From assembly GCF_040802235.1 (NCBI RefSeq), contig NC_133157.1:30149501-30213500 (forward strand): a DNA stretch of 64,000 nucleotides, given 5' to 3'. Below, piece by piece: positions 24,601 to 36,600 of the stretch (position 1 is its first letter; each line of letters starts with the position of its first letter). This stretch comes from Manis javanica. Taxonomy: Eukaryota; Chordata; Mammalia; Pholidota; Manidae. The notes under the pieces are model-generated. The model did not search any database and was not told the DNA's origin. It saw nothing but the letters and a program-made list of their open reading frames with translations. The translations under genes and the position numbers were made by a program.

Positions 24601-27600
24601 TTACTGGGATTTCCTTCAAGCAGTAGATCATTATTGTTTTGACACAGTTTATTAGAGTTAGCTAGCTTAATTACTCTTATGCCATTAAACTAAGACAGCA
24701 GTTCTCAAAGTGCGGTCTGTGACCCCAGACCACAATGTCAGAACTATTTTCACAATTATTCAGACATTATTTCCCTTTTTCACTGTTCTGACATTTGCAT
24801 TGGTGGTACAAAAGCAATCGTGGGTAAGACTTGCTGGTATCTTAGCACAAATTAAGGCAGTGGCACTAAACTGTTCTAGTAGACATTGTATTTTTCACCA
24901 CCACACACTTAGTTTAAAAGGACATGTCAACTTTGCTTAAAAATGTCTTTAATGAAGCAGTAAAAATTACTAATTTTATTAAGTCACAACCCTTGAGAAA
25001 ACATTTTTAATATTCTGTGATGAAATTTGAAGTGTGCATAAAGTATTTCAGCTGTATACCAAAAAATTATGGTTGTTTCAAGGAAATACCCTGTGTGACT
25101 GTTAGACTTGTAAATATTTTCCTGTGATGGACACAATTTTAACTTGAATGAATGACAGACAAACCTGGATATTTGGTACTTATTTTCTTAAAAATGAACA
25201 AAGAAATCCTATTGATTGCAAGAAAACAATTGACAGTGTTTATACCAATCATACAATCTGAGCTTTAAGCAAAAATTAGTATTTTGGAGAATTTGTATCC
25301 ATCCCCCGAGTTCTTTCCATATGTTTCCTACATTTTTGCTCTTATTTTCATGTATCTCTTGTCTGTCTGCAATCATTTAGAATCTGCTGGACTTTTTTTT
25401 TTCTTATACTATAAAAATATTTCTGCATTTCTGAAGACTTTTAGTAGAATATAGTATTCTAGGTTTCGCAGTTTCCTTGGAGCACACTAACATTTTATTT
25501 CCCTGGTTTTCATTGCTGTGTTAAGTTAGCAGTGAATCTACTACTAGTTTAAAAGTTCCTTTTCCCCCCCTCCAAAGATTTTTCTCCTGAACTTGTTTTC
25601 TGCAGTTTTACAATGATATTTTCAGGTGTAGTTTTCTTTTTTATTCTTCCTGGGATTCAGGGGGCTTCTTTATTGGAGACATTGAATCTTCAGTAAAATG
25701 TCTTTAAAACATCTGAAAAATCCTCACTCTCTTTTAAAAGATGGCTGCAGTCCCATTTCCCTCATTTCCTATACACTCCAATTAAATCTTTGTTAAAGTA
25801 CTTAAGTCTTCTACCTATTTCTCTTTATCATGCATCTTCCAGGTTTTAATTCTTTAGTTTTATTTAATTATAGTTGAACAAATATATTAAATTTATTTTC
25901 TATTTTTATTTTTGAATTACAGAATTTCTGTCCATTTGGTCCAGCACCATTTGTTGTAAAGACTATCCTTTCACCATTGAGTTGTGTTTGCTCCTTCAGT
26001 AGAGATCAGTTGACTGTATATTTATGGGTCAGTTTTAGAGTTCTATATTCCATTAACCTATGTGTGTCTCTTCTTTCACCAATACTGTTTGGTCTTGATA
26101 CTATAGTTGTATAAAAAGCCTTGAAATTGGGTAGTATGAGTTCTCCAACTGTGTTCTGTTCTAGTCTTGTGTTGGATATTCTAGGTCTTTTGCTTTTTGT
26201 GTAAGCTTTACAATCAGTTTGTTGATAACTGCAAAATAGCTTGCTGGGATTTTGATTGGAATGTGTTGAGTCTACGGATTTATTTGGGAAGCACTGTTAC
26301 TTAAACTGCTAGGATAATGGCAAAACTGGGATTAGGTTTTATCTGTAAGTTGGTTTTACTTCCACTCACTTTTTTTATTTTTTATTTTTTATTAAGGTAT
26401 GATTGATATATACTCTTATGAAGGTTTCACATGAAAAAACAATGTGGTTACTACATTTACCCATATTATCAAGTCCCCACCCATACCCCAATGCAGTCAC
26501 CGTCCATCAGTGCAGCAAGTTGCCAGAGATCCACTATGTCCCTTCTCTGTGATACACTGTTCTCCCCGTGATCCCCCACACCATGTGTACTAAACATAAT
26601 ACCCCTCAGTCCCCTTCTCCCTCCCTCCCCACCTGCCCTCCCACACCCCTACCCTTTGGTAACCGCTAGTTCATTCTTGGAGTCTCTGAGTCTGCTGCCA
26701 TTCTGTTCCTTCAGTTCTGCCTCATTGTTATACTCCACAAATGAGGGAAATCATTTGGCATTTGTCTTTCTCTGCCTGGCTTATTTCAGTGAGCACAATG
26801 TCCTCCAGCTCCATCCATGTTGCTGCAAATGGCAGAATTTGTTTCTTTCTAATGGCTGAATAGTATTCCATTGTGTATATGTACCACACCTTCTCTATCC
26901 ATTCATCCACAGATGGACGCCTAGGCTGCCTCCATATCTTGGCTATTGTAAAAAGTGCTGCGATGAACATAGGGGTGTATATATCTTTTTGAATCTGAGA
27001 AGTTGTATTCCTTGGGTATATTCCAAGGAGTGGGATTACGGGGTCAAATGGTATTTCTATTTTTAGTTTTTTGAGGAACCTCCACTTTGCTTTCCACAAT
27101 GGTCGAACTACCCTACATTCCCACCAGCAGTGTAGGAGGGCTCCTCCCTCTCCACATCCTCGCCAACATGCACTGTTCTTAGTCTTTTCCATGCTGGCCA
27201 TCCCAACTGGTGTGAGGTGATATGTCATTGTGGTTTCAATCCTCATTTCCCTTATGATTAGTGATGTGGAGCATCTTTTCATGTGTCTGTTGGCCATCTG
27301 AATTTCTTCTTTGGAGAACCATCTCTTCATATCCTCTGCCCATTTGTTAATCAGGTTATTTGCTTTTTGGGTGCTGAGGTGTGTAAGTTCTTTATATATT
27401 TTGGATGTTAACCCCTTGTCGGATATGTCATTTACAAATATATTCTTCCATACTGTAGGATACCTTTTTGTTTTGTTGATGATGTCCTTTGCCATACAAA
27501 AACTTCAGTTTGATGTAGTCCCATGAGTTCATTTTTGCTTTTGTTTCCCTTTCTCGAGGAGATGGGTTCAGGAAGAAGTTGCTTATGCTTATATTCAGGA

Positions 27601-30600
27601 GATGTTTGCCTATGTTGTCTGACTTCCACTCACTTTTACCCTGGATAATACACTGAAGTCCTCATGTGTGTCAGGCTCTGGACTTTGACTTTTCCCTTTG
27701 AGGCCACCGAAAGGTTACCTCAGTCTTGCAGCTTTTTCTTTGGAATTGGCAGTTGCTCTCAGGACTGAACCTTGAGTTCTGGGATCTTGCTCTCTTCTAG
27801 ATTTTCCAGTAAATGTTTCTTATCATGTATGGTTTTGAGATTTTTAAAAATGCCTTCATCCAGCTTTTAAAATTATTTTCAGGAAGGGGATTTGTTCTAA
27901 TACCTACACTGTCATTACTGAAAATAGGAGTTTCCTCAGTGGCCTGTCTCCCTTGTAGAATTAATGGTTGGTATATTCATTCGTTAAAATTTTGTATATA
28001 TTACTAGAGAAACAGAATGAATTCTCCTAAGTTTGCAATGTCTGTTATTCCAGACAGTAACAGATTATGCAACTTGAGAGAGCTTGGAAATCTCTACCTG
28101 TGGTGAAGAAATGTTGCAGTTGAGTTTTAGTGTTCTATTTAGTGTTAAATGTGCCTGGTTTGGGGCACCGAGCAGTTTGACAAAGAACCTAATGGTAATT
28201 TTGGATTTGTGGTGTAGACTGCTAGTCATCTGTCCAAGTTTTCATTCTTTCCTTCCTTATGGATAGAATTCCCAGTTTTTAGCTGGAAATATGATTACAC
28301 AAAATAAAAACTAGATTGCTCAGGTTTTTTTACAGTCATTAGTGGTCGTGTGGTTAATTTCTGTTAAATAGCTCAGACCTCTCCTTCCAGTGTCAGACTT
28401 CTACATTGAGTTGTCTGTTAGTAGTCAATGTGTAGATTTATAACCGAGACATTTCAAGCTCAAAAGAAGAAAAGTAGAGTATGTTTTCTGGATCTTTACT
28501 TCTCTCTCTGCTGTGTCATCTCTACCCTGTCACCAGTGCTTGAATCCTTGATTCCTCCAATCCCTACTATCCTCAGATTCTCACACAGGTATACCCTTAA
28601 GCAAACTTGAAATCCAGCTTTTAATTTTTCCTAAATGTCTTCCCCTTTCCCAGGGCATTTGTCATCTCTTACCTAGATTGGTACAGTAGCCATACTATAG
28701 CCATCTTTCTTTATGGTCTTGTAGCTTTCATTTTTCCATCCACAAAATCACCCATCAAAGAAATTTTCAACCATGTGTGCCTGCAGAATTAATTTTAGTG
28801 TCCTTAGCTTCCAGCTGTTTAAAATCTTCTCCTATGTTACCTTTCCAGGCTCATTTGTCGTTTCTAGCCCTATATTGGATGATCCGATAGCCCTTAGGAA
28901 ATAAAATAGGAAAAAAAATTCTTTTTCCCTTCCTGTGTATTTGTGGTTCCTCACTGTTGTGCTCATGCTTAATCCAGGATTAACCTTTTCCTTTAAAATA
29001 TGTTAATCTGAGATATTTTTTATTTTAATCAACTTTATATTATTCTGAGCATGAAAAAGTAGGCTCTGCTATTGAACATACCATAGCTGAAATGAGTGTT
29101 TCTTGTCTAACTTGGAAATTTTGTTTTTATTACAGTATTCTGTTTGAGGTTTTTGGAAACTTTTTCAAACTTTGAAAGAAATGTGTTTTATTTGACTAGA
29201 AAAAACTTATTTTAATATGTGAATCATAAAATTAAGTTGTTTCAGACAGTGCTTATCTGTACTAATCCTTATTTCACACATAAGGAAATTGTGGCCAGGA
29301 GAAATTATTCTCTTCATGATTATTTGGAACCAAAGGCAAGGTCAACTTTGTCTCATTCAAATAGAAGTATCTGCTTTAAAAAAAATCTTCAAGTGTGTTA
29401 AGATTTGCAAGTCTTACTTCCATATTACTCTTAAGAACCAAGTAGTGTTACAAGGGCCTTTACCTTTTGTGTGAATAGCAGCTTGGGTAATGAATTGAGT
29501 GTTACAGACTTTTATTAATTCATGCCTTAGCAACCTTGATTTAATAATGAATGGTTTGTTTACAAAACAGTGGCCTAAACTTTGCCTACCTACCTTTCTT
29601 CTTGGCAGTTTATTCTAGATGGAAATATTTTTTGACCCACTGATAGGTTATTTTAAGTATTTTAAGTGAAGCAGGCATGGTAGATCTAACACTTTATAGA
29701 TGAGTGTGTCTTTGTTTTTAGCATCAAGCAGTGCACGAGTCTCTCCAATAATGTGGATCATCTCTTACTGAATTTAACACTATCTGATATCATGGTCTCC
29801 CTGGCAAATGCCTCAACTTTGCAGAAGGATTCCAATTGGATAGAAACAATAAGGAAATTTGTGACTGAGACCCTTGAAGATGGTTCTAGGCTAAATAGTA
29901 AGCAGCTGAACAGATTGCTTGGAGTATCGTGGAGGTTAATGCAGATACAGCCAACCAGAGGTAGGTGATGCTACTTTGTCCTTATATGAGAAAGGAGCTC
30001 TTATGCATGTTGTTAACTGATGACTTGCAAACATTACATGTAGTCAGGTTAATTGTGTTCAAGCTATAAAAAGGTAGGTAGCATAATTACAAAGAACTAT
30101 CTAAACACTGATATTGTTTATGGCTCAGAACATTTCTTTCCCAGTGGGTAGGTCCACTCTGAAGCAAACTGATCAGATTCCTAATAGATTACAGACTTGG
30201 AGTAAAAGAAGGTAGGTGTTATTAAAAGGAAAGGTCATCAAGCCTAATGATGAAGAAATAACCTCTTCTAATTTGACTAGAAATTGATCCAAATAAAATG
30301 AATATCCTGCTTGTCTCTTTACCTTTTTTCTAGCTTGAACTTACATCATACTGAGTCAGTTTTTAGTGTGACTTACTAATCCTTTTCATTCAAAAATAAA
30401 GCTTTCCTATTTGGTTACCATCTTATTAACCCTTCTAATATCCTGTTTTTTGTCATCCCTACCTAGGTTTGTCATCCTTTAGGATAATTTATACCATAAT
30501 CTCTGATTTGACTTTTATATTAGGCCATTGCTATAGTACTTTGATGATAGTCATCAGTTTGTGGCTAAGATCTATGTCATAGGAACAAAGTAAAGTACTT

Positions 30601-33600
30601 ATGTGCGATTAGAGAAATTTGGGGACTGTTAAAGGAACATTTTTTATTTATATGTAGTTGTTTCTCCTCCTTTTAGAGTCTACGGAGTCTCTCATCAAGG
30701 CAGTTTATACATTATATCAGCAGAGGGGCCTTCTCCTTCCAGTTCGGACATTGTTACTCAAGTTTTTCAGTAAAATCTATCAGAAGGAAGAACTGAGATC
30801 TTACAGAGTCAGGTAAATTTCATTTACTTTGACTTTGTGTCACCAGATTATTTTGTAGTATGTTTAGTTAAGATGATAGAGTAAATCTTTGGAGAAGTCC
30901 ATTCTTTTTATCTTACTTGGTTGCATTTAAGAAAATTTACAAAATTTTGTAAAGAATGATATATAATAGTGCCAGTGATATCATTAATACATATAACTGA
31001 ACATGTGGAGCCTCTGAGCATATATTTCTACTTGTCCATTTAAAGCTAAAGGACAATTGGAACAACCTATAAGCTTCAGCCTTTTCTTTTACTTCCCATA
31101 AAAATTATGGAGGTTGAACCACTAGCCCTTAGTGACATATTGTGGCATGTGGTAAGAATGAAGGCAATAGAAGATGAGAAAGTTTCTAACTTAGTTTGGT
31201 GCTATCAGCTGAGATAGACAACACAAAGAGTAGAACTGTAGAATTAAAGGATTGAATTTTTGATATGGTGAATTTGAGGTTTATTTGGGACAGGAAGAGA
31301 TGTTTGGATGAAAGAAATTTGGGATGCCTTATATAAGTAGGGAGTTGTTGAACCATATTGGGTCTTCAAGCAGGAGCTTTTCATAATTTATCTAAATTCT
31401 CATACTACTATGAGGTTAGATACTGTTACTTTCATTTTACAGAAAGAAACAAACTCAGGTTAAATAAGTTGGTGACTGTCATGGGTAACAGAACTGAGGC
31501 TTAAGTTAGGTCTGACAAAAAAGGTCATTTAAAATCACTAAGCTCTTGAGGCACAGCAAGAGTGATTGTTGTTACCTGAGTAAGGAGACATTGGAGATTC
31601 AGCAAGTATACTAAGGAACTAAAAAATAGCGCAAATTCTAAGCCATTTAGTGTGGGGACATTCTACATTGAATGCGTCAAGGAGTTAATATAATAATTAA
31701 CACTAGTTAGGATAAATAGTACATTAAGAGTTAAGTGGTATCTGTGTCCTTTAAGATAAAAATACAACTTAGAGCTGCAAATTACATGAACTTTTTAATT
31801 CAGTGGATAAAACCTTGGAAAGTGTTAGGGCTGAATAAATGATTCTGCTATTCTTGTAAGTTCTCAAATGTTTAAATGAGTAAATATGCTGTTGGTAGAT
31901 GATTTGTCACTTTGTGATATATTTAAGTTAAATGTATTTCTCTTGTCTTTGAGCATTGTATTTTATTTTGTTCTTGGTCTTTCTTAGGTATCGTAGTAAA
32001 GTGTTATCTCGCTGGCTCGCTGGTTTACCATTGCAGCTTGCTCATCTTGGCTCCCGAAACCCTGAGCTCTCAACACAGCTTATTGATATTATCCATACAG
32101 CTGCAGCACGAGCAAACAAAGACCTGCTAAGAAGCTTACAAGCCACTGCTCTTCAAATCTATAGTAAGTGTTTAACTTTTTAAGGAATCTTTTGTCTACC
32201 TCAATTTAAGAAAGAAGTTTCTAAGGGGGTACCTTTAGATTGTCTTTCCTTTGAATTATTCTTAATTAGTTATACCATGGTTAAATTGCCAGAATAAAAT
32301 ATCAAACAGTAAATTCACGTTCAATAGTAAGAAGCCTTTATTAGAATAATTTTACAAAGTTAATGGTTGTAGATGCTTTTTCATTCTTAAATTGCCTTTT
32401 ATTACCACCTGCTATTCAAAGATTCAAAACTGATTAGGTATTTAAAAACAAATCCTTTGAAGCTTTGGTGGCAAATTAGTAATTTAATCATAATGGATAT
32501 CTTATATGATTTCCACATATTAATACTTCTTTAATTCATCCCTAGAACTATTTTATATTTTAAGCAAAAATATCAATAAAAGCATATTGGGATATATGTA
32601 CATATATAAAGTTTATATTATTGATATCTAATTTACATACCACAAAATTTGCCATTTTATGATGTACATTTCACTGATTTTTAACATACTCCTAAGATGA
32701 TGAAATCATCATTCCTGTGTATTTCCAGGATATTTTTACGACCCCCAAAATGAACTATACCCATTAGTAGCCCCTCTCTACACCTTCCTTCCCCAGCTTC
32801 TGGCAACCACTAGTTTACTAATTGTTCCTATGGATTTACCTATTCTGGACATTTTCCTCTAACTTGAAATATATACTGTGGTGCTTTGGACCTAGCATAC
32901 AGTTTTCAGGATTCATCTATGTTGTAGCATATACCAGCACTGTATTTCTTTTTATTGCTGAGTAGTACTCCACTGGTATGGGTATATTGCTTATAATTAT
33001 CCATTCTTTACGTGATGGGCACTTGGTTTGTTTCCACCCTTTGTGGGTTGTATTTTTAAATCTGTATTCCTCAGTATTGCTTGTGTGGAGGAGAGTGTGT
33101 ACTTTAAATTAGGATGCTACTAAAATTGTCACTGTTAGTGAAGGTGCTCGGTTTTACCATTTTGCTTTGGGTCCAGTCCATTTTCCCCCAAAATTCTTAT
33201 TTCGAATAAGACACTTTGGGTGTTATGAAATTATTACAGTGTTAAGTATATATACGTCTTCATATAATTGTGTTCAGTGTTTTACCTTAGAAAGTATTTT
33301 AAGCTGTACATATATGCTTTACGATAAAACTTTTTTCATATAATTGATAATTAGAATTCAACAAAACAGTGAAAATAACCAGTTTTATTAATTGAATCCC
33401 TGTCTTGTATATCTTTTATAGTTAAATTTAACGTGTCTACCTACTCCACTAGATCCACAAGAAGGCAGTGTGGTGGTTCTCCCAGCAGAGTCACAGGAGC
33501 GCTTGGTCCAGCTGGTGTATTTTCTACCCAGTCTGCCTGCTGATTTGCTTTCTCGGTTGAGTCGTTGCTGTATTATGGGAAGACTCAGTTCAAGTTTGGC

Positions 33601-36600
33601 TGTCATGCTTATTGGGATACTGCACATGAGGTAGCATGCTCAAGTGAGCTGTATTTTTAACATACAATCTTTTCCCCTGACCTCTTTCATTGACAATTCC
33701 TGAACTACAGAAGGCTTTTAAGTCACATACTGCTACTATCTTTATTTGTTCTTAATTCAACAGTTAAAATTGTTATTGCTAAATAGAGTAATTAAGTTCA
33801 CTAGAGTAAGACTGTTTCAAGTTATTTAGAGATTTGTATAGGTAGATAGGAATAGGGTTGAAGTGATCAAAAGCAGTGGTACGGGTTCAGTGGTAGGTGA
33901 GAGTATTATGCTGAAACCTTTTGGTGTTACAGAATTAAAATACAGACCTTCCTTTCATGGAACTCGGTTTAATATAGCTGGTGAAATAAATAAGGTTGTG
34001 GATTCAGACGGAATCACTTGAAATCTTTCCTGTATGTGTGGCAAAATATGTATATAACATAAAACTTACCATTTTAACCAGTTTTAAGTATATAGTTAGA
34101 AGTGTAGAGTGAGTGCAGGGCATAAATCTGTAAAGAAGTAAAAAGCTCTCTCTCTCACTTACCAACTTTACATTTCCCTGTATGGCCCCGGAAGATGATT
34201 GGTTAGCCAGAGACGGGTAAGATTCCTCAAGGGAGGAACAACCTAAGACAGGCACAGTCGCAGGGGGGCCATCAGGTGAGAAATTGTGGATCAACAGAGG
34301 TGAGGCTTAGTAGAACCTCACCCCCCCTGTTTTGAGAGAAATCTTCTGCATCCGTGGATGTTTTATTGCCCTGTCTAGCTTGGATTAACACTTAGTCTGC
34401 AGGCACACACCTGGTCATCTAAATTTGCTCTCTTACAGCACTAAACTATGTTTTCTACTTTTATCTTGCATCTACCTACCACTTCAGCATTTTATTAAAA
34501 ATAAAAATAATAATAATAATAATAAGGGAGAAATGTGGGATTCACATATAAATCAAGTATAAAAGTCAAACAAATATTCATATTTGACCTGATTGTTGAT
34601 AGTTCATAATGTGTGATTAAAACTGAAAGTTTCTGTGATGACTGCCCTTGTACTGTTCACCATGTAAGAACTTACTCACTATGTAAGAACTTGTTCACCA
34701 TGTAAGAGCTTGTTCGTTATGCTTCAGAAGACTGGAGACTGACGAGAATTAGGCTTGGGGTGGATTAATGATTGTACATTGAGCATTGAGTCCCCTATAC
34801 AGAATTTTATTGTTGTTAACAACCATTGGATCAATAAATATGAGAGATGCCCTCTCAAAAAAAAAGAAACAACATAGAGACACTGTTATTCTCTAAAATA
34901 TAATCCATATTAAAAATTTCCCAATCATCAAAAAAAAAAATGTACAATGAGTGAAATACATTCACATTGTTGTGTAGTCAGCACCACCATCCATTTCCAG
35001 AACTTTGGTGACATCGCAAACTGAAGGTCTGTACCCATTGAACAGTAACTTCTCATCCCTGCCTCCCTTTGCCCCTGGTAACTGCTACTCTACTTCCTGT
35101 CTCTGAATTGGACTTTTCTTAGGTACCTCATGAAAGTAGAATCATACATTTGTCCCTTTTGCGTATCTCAGCATAATTCTTCAGGGTTCTTTTATGTAGC
35201 ATGTGCCAGAATTTTCTTCCTTTTTAAGGCTGAGCAGTATTCCATTGTGCATACACACTACATTTTTGTTTATAAATCTGTTGATGGACACTTGGTTGTT
35301 TTGACCTTTTGGTTATTGTGAATACTGCTGCTGTGAACATTGGTATACAGATATCTGTGTGAGTCCTTGCTTTTAATTCTTTCGGCTGTATACCCAGAAG
35401 TAAGAAGTAATATATGGTAATTCACAGTTTAATTTTTTGAGGAACTGCCATACTCTTTTCCACAGTTGCTGTACCATTTTACTTTGAAAGGTTTCTTACT
35501 AATACTGTTTCATATTGGGAATGTTCAAAGTATCCTTAAACACCTCATGTGTATCTTCAGTCATAGTACTTTAGTATACAGCAATATTTTTACTGATAGT
35601 AGCTTATAGAGATGATCTGATAATGGTTTTAGGCAGAAATTGAAATCTAGGCTGTAGCTGAATAGACTAGTTTCCTTGTGGTTTCTTATGCAAATCTCCT
35701 ATCCCAGGTAAAGTAAGAATAGCTCATTTTATTAGTAGACCTTACCTTTGTATGCCAGTCTTTCTACCAGTATAGGACAAAGGCTTGAATGTAAGTCACT
35801 CAGAGTATTCATAAATGATGATAACCTTACCTTTTAGCACAAGAGAGCTGCTAGCAACATGTGTTTTATGTTTCTTACATGTGTGTGAACATTAGAGTGG
35901 TCTTATTTTTTTTCTTTTTTTTTAAATTTTGGTATTAATCTACAATTACATGAAGACCATTATGTTTACTAGGCTCCCCCCTTCACCAAGTCCCCCCCAC
36001 ATACCCCTTCACAGTCACTGTCCATCTGCTTAGTATGATGATGTAAAATCACGACTTGTCTTCTCTGTGTTGCACAGCCCTCCCCGTGCCCCCCACGCAC
36101 TATAGTGTTGGTCTTATTTTTAAGCATTTTCACATTTATTCATTTCCCATGTGTTTCTTTGAAATTAAAAAAAACCCCTGCTCTTTGTCTAATATAAGCT
36201 GTCTAATTTAATGGTAGGCCTTTAAAAAAATTTAAATATTATTTCTTTTTCTCTAACAAGTGGTTTTATGTTACCAGCATCCAGTAGAGGGCACTCTGGT
36301 CCTTTCCTATGACTATAGGTGGAGAATCTATTTTAACATTTGGTTAAAATCACCTTATAAACACCTTGAAGTTGATTATCTTTAGAAGCTGTATTTAATA
36401 TCTTTACATCAGTTATGATTTGCTTATGCTTAAGAACTTTGATCAAAGATGTTTTCAGAAGTCTTTTAATTTTTTCTGTGGAGACTGGTGAGTGTTGAGA
36501 TGTTTTTTGTGAGTTTGAGATGTGAGTGTTAAATTTTGCTTTCTCCACCAAGTTAGTATTTGCATGGGGTCTATTAGTACATCTCCTGTCTCTCTGGATG

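Larger units (their letters stand above)
23076..29721 (+). other. TEX10: TEX10 intron 5
   Basis: 6.6 kb. Holds MER2 (23.66-23.99 kb), an old hAT element (24.7-25.3 kb), an old antisense L1 (25.93-26.3 kb) and a younger antisense L1 with target-site duplications (26.37-27.62 kb). The part 27.64-29.72 kb has no clear feature apart from a vague old-repeat resemblance at 28.5-28.9 kb. Confidence 0.85.
34110..34865 (+). mobile_element. ERV-derived 3' segment, copy 1 (post-env region, CTE-like motif, PPT, LTR to poly(A) site, A-tail)
   Basis: Same sequence as the minus-strand copy at 48.11-48.87 kb. In order: post-env region from about 34,115, CTE-like motif (34,212-34,252), AAT run (34,508-34,523), polypurine tract AAGGGAGAAA (34,524-34,533), and LTR start TGTGGG at 34,534. 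AATAAA follows at 34,833-34,838 and 18 bases of R lead into nine A residues (34,857-34,865). U5 is absent. The element has no intact gene. The 5' truncation plus A-tail suggests L1-type mobilisation of a processed retroviral transcript rather than a provirus. Confidence 0.75.
34020..35505 (-). mobile_element. Old L1M 3' part, antisense, split by a retroviral insertion
   Basis: Left piece (about 34,030-34,100): 'tataacataaaacttaccattttaacca'. Right piece (about 34,941-35,505): 'acattcacattgttgtgtag', 'gagcagtattccattgtgca' and 'tgatggacacttggttgttt'. Both are in the order of one minus-strand L1 and are separated by the ERV-derived segment, so the L1 is older. Confidence 0.75.

Noticed and set aside
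34004..34294. A reading frame (minus) with a near-twin at 48,655-48,882 (+), sharing about 40 residues
   Set aside because: Both frames are antisense to the retroviral segment and overlap the CTE-like motif. Their similarity follows from the two DNA copies being homologous, not from protein selection.
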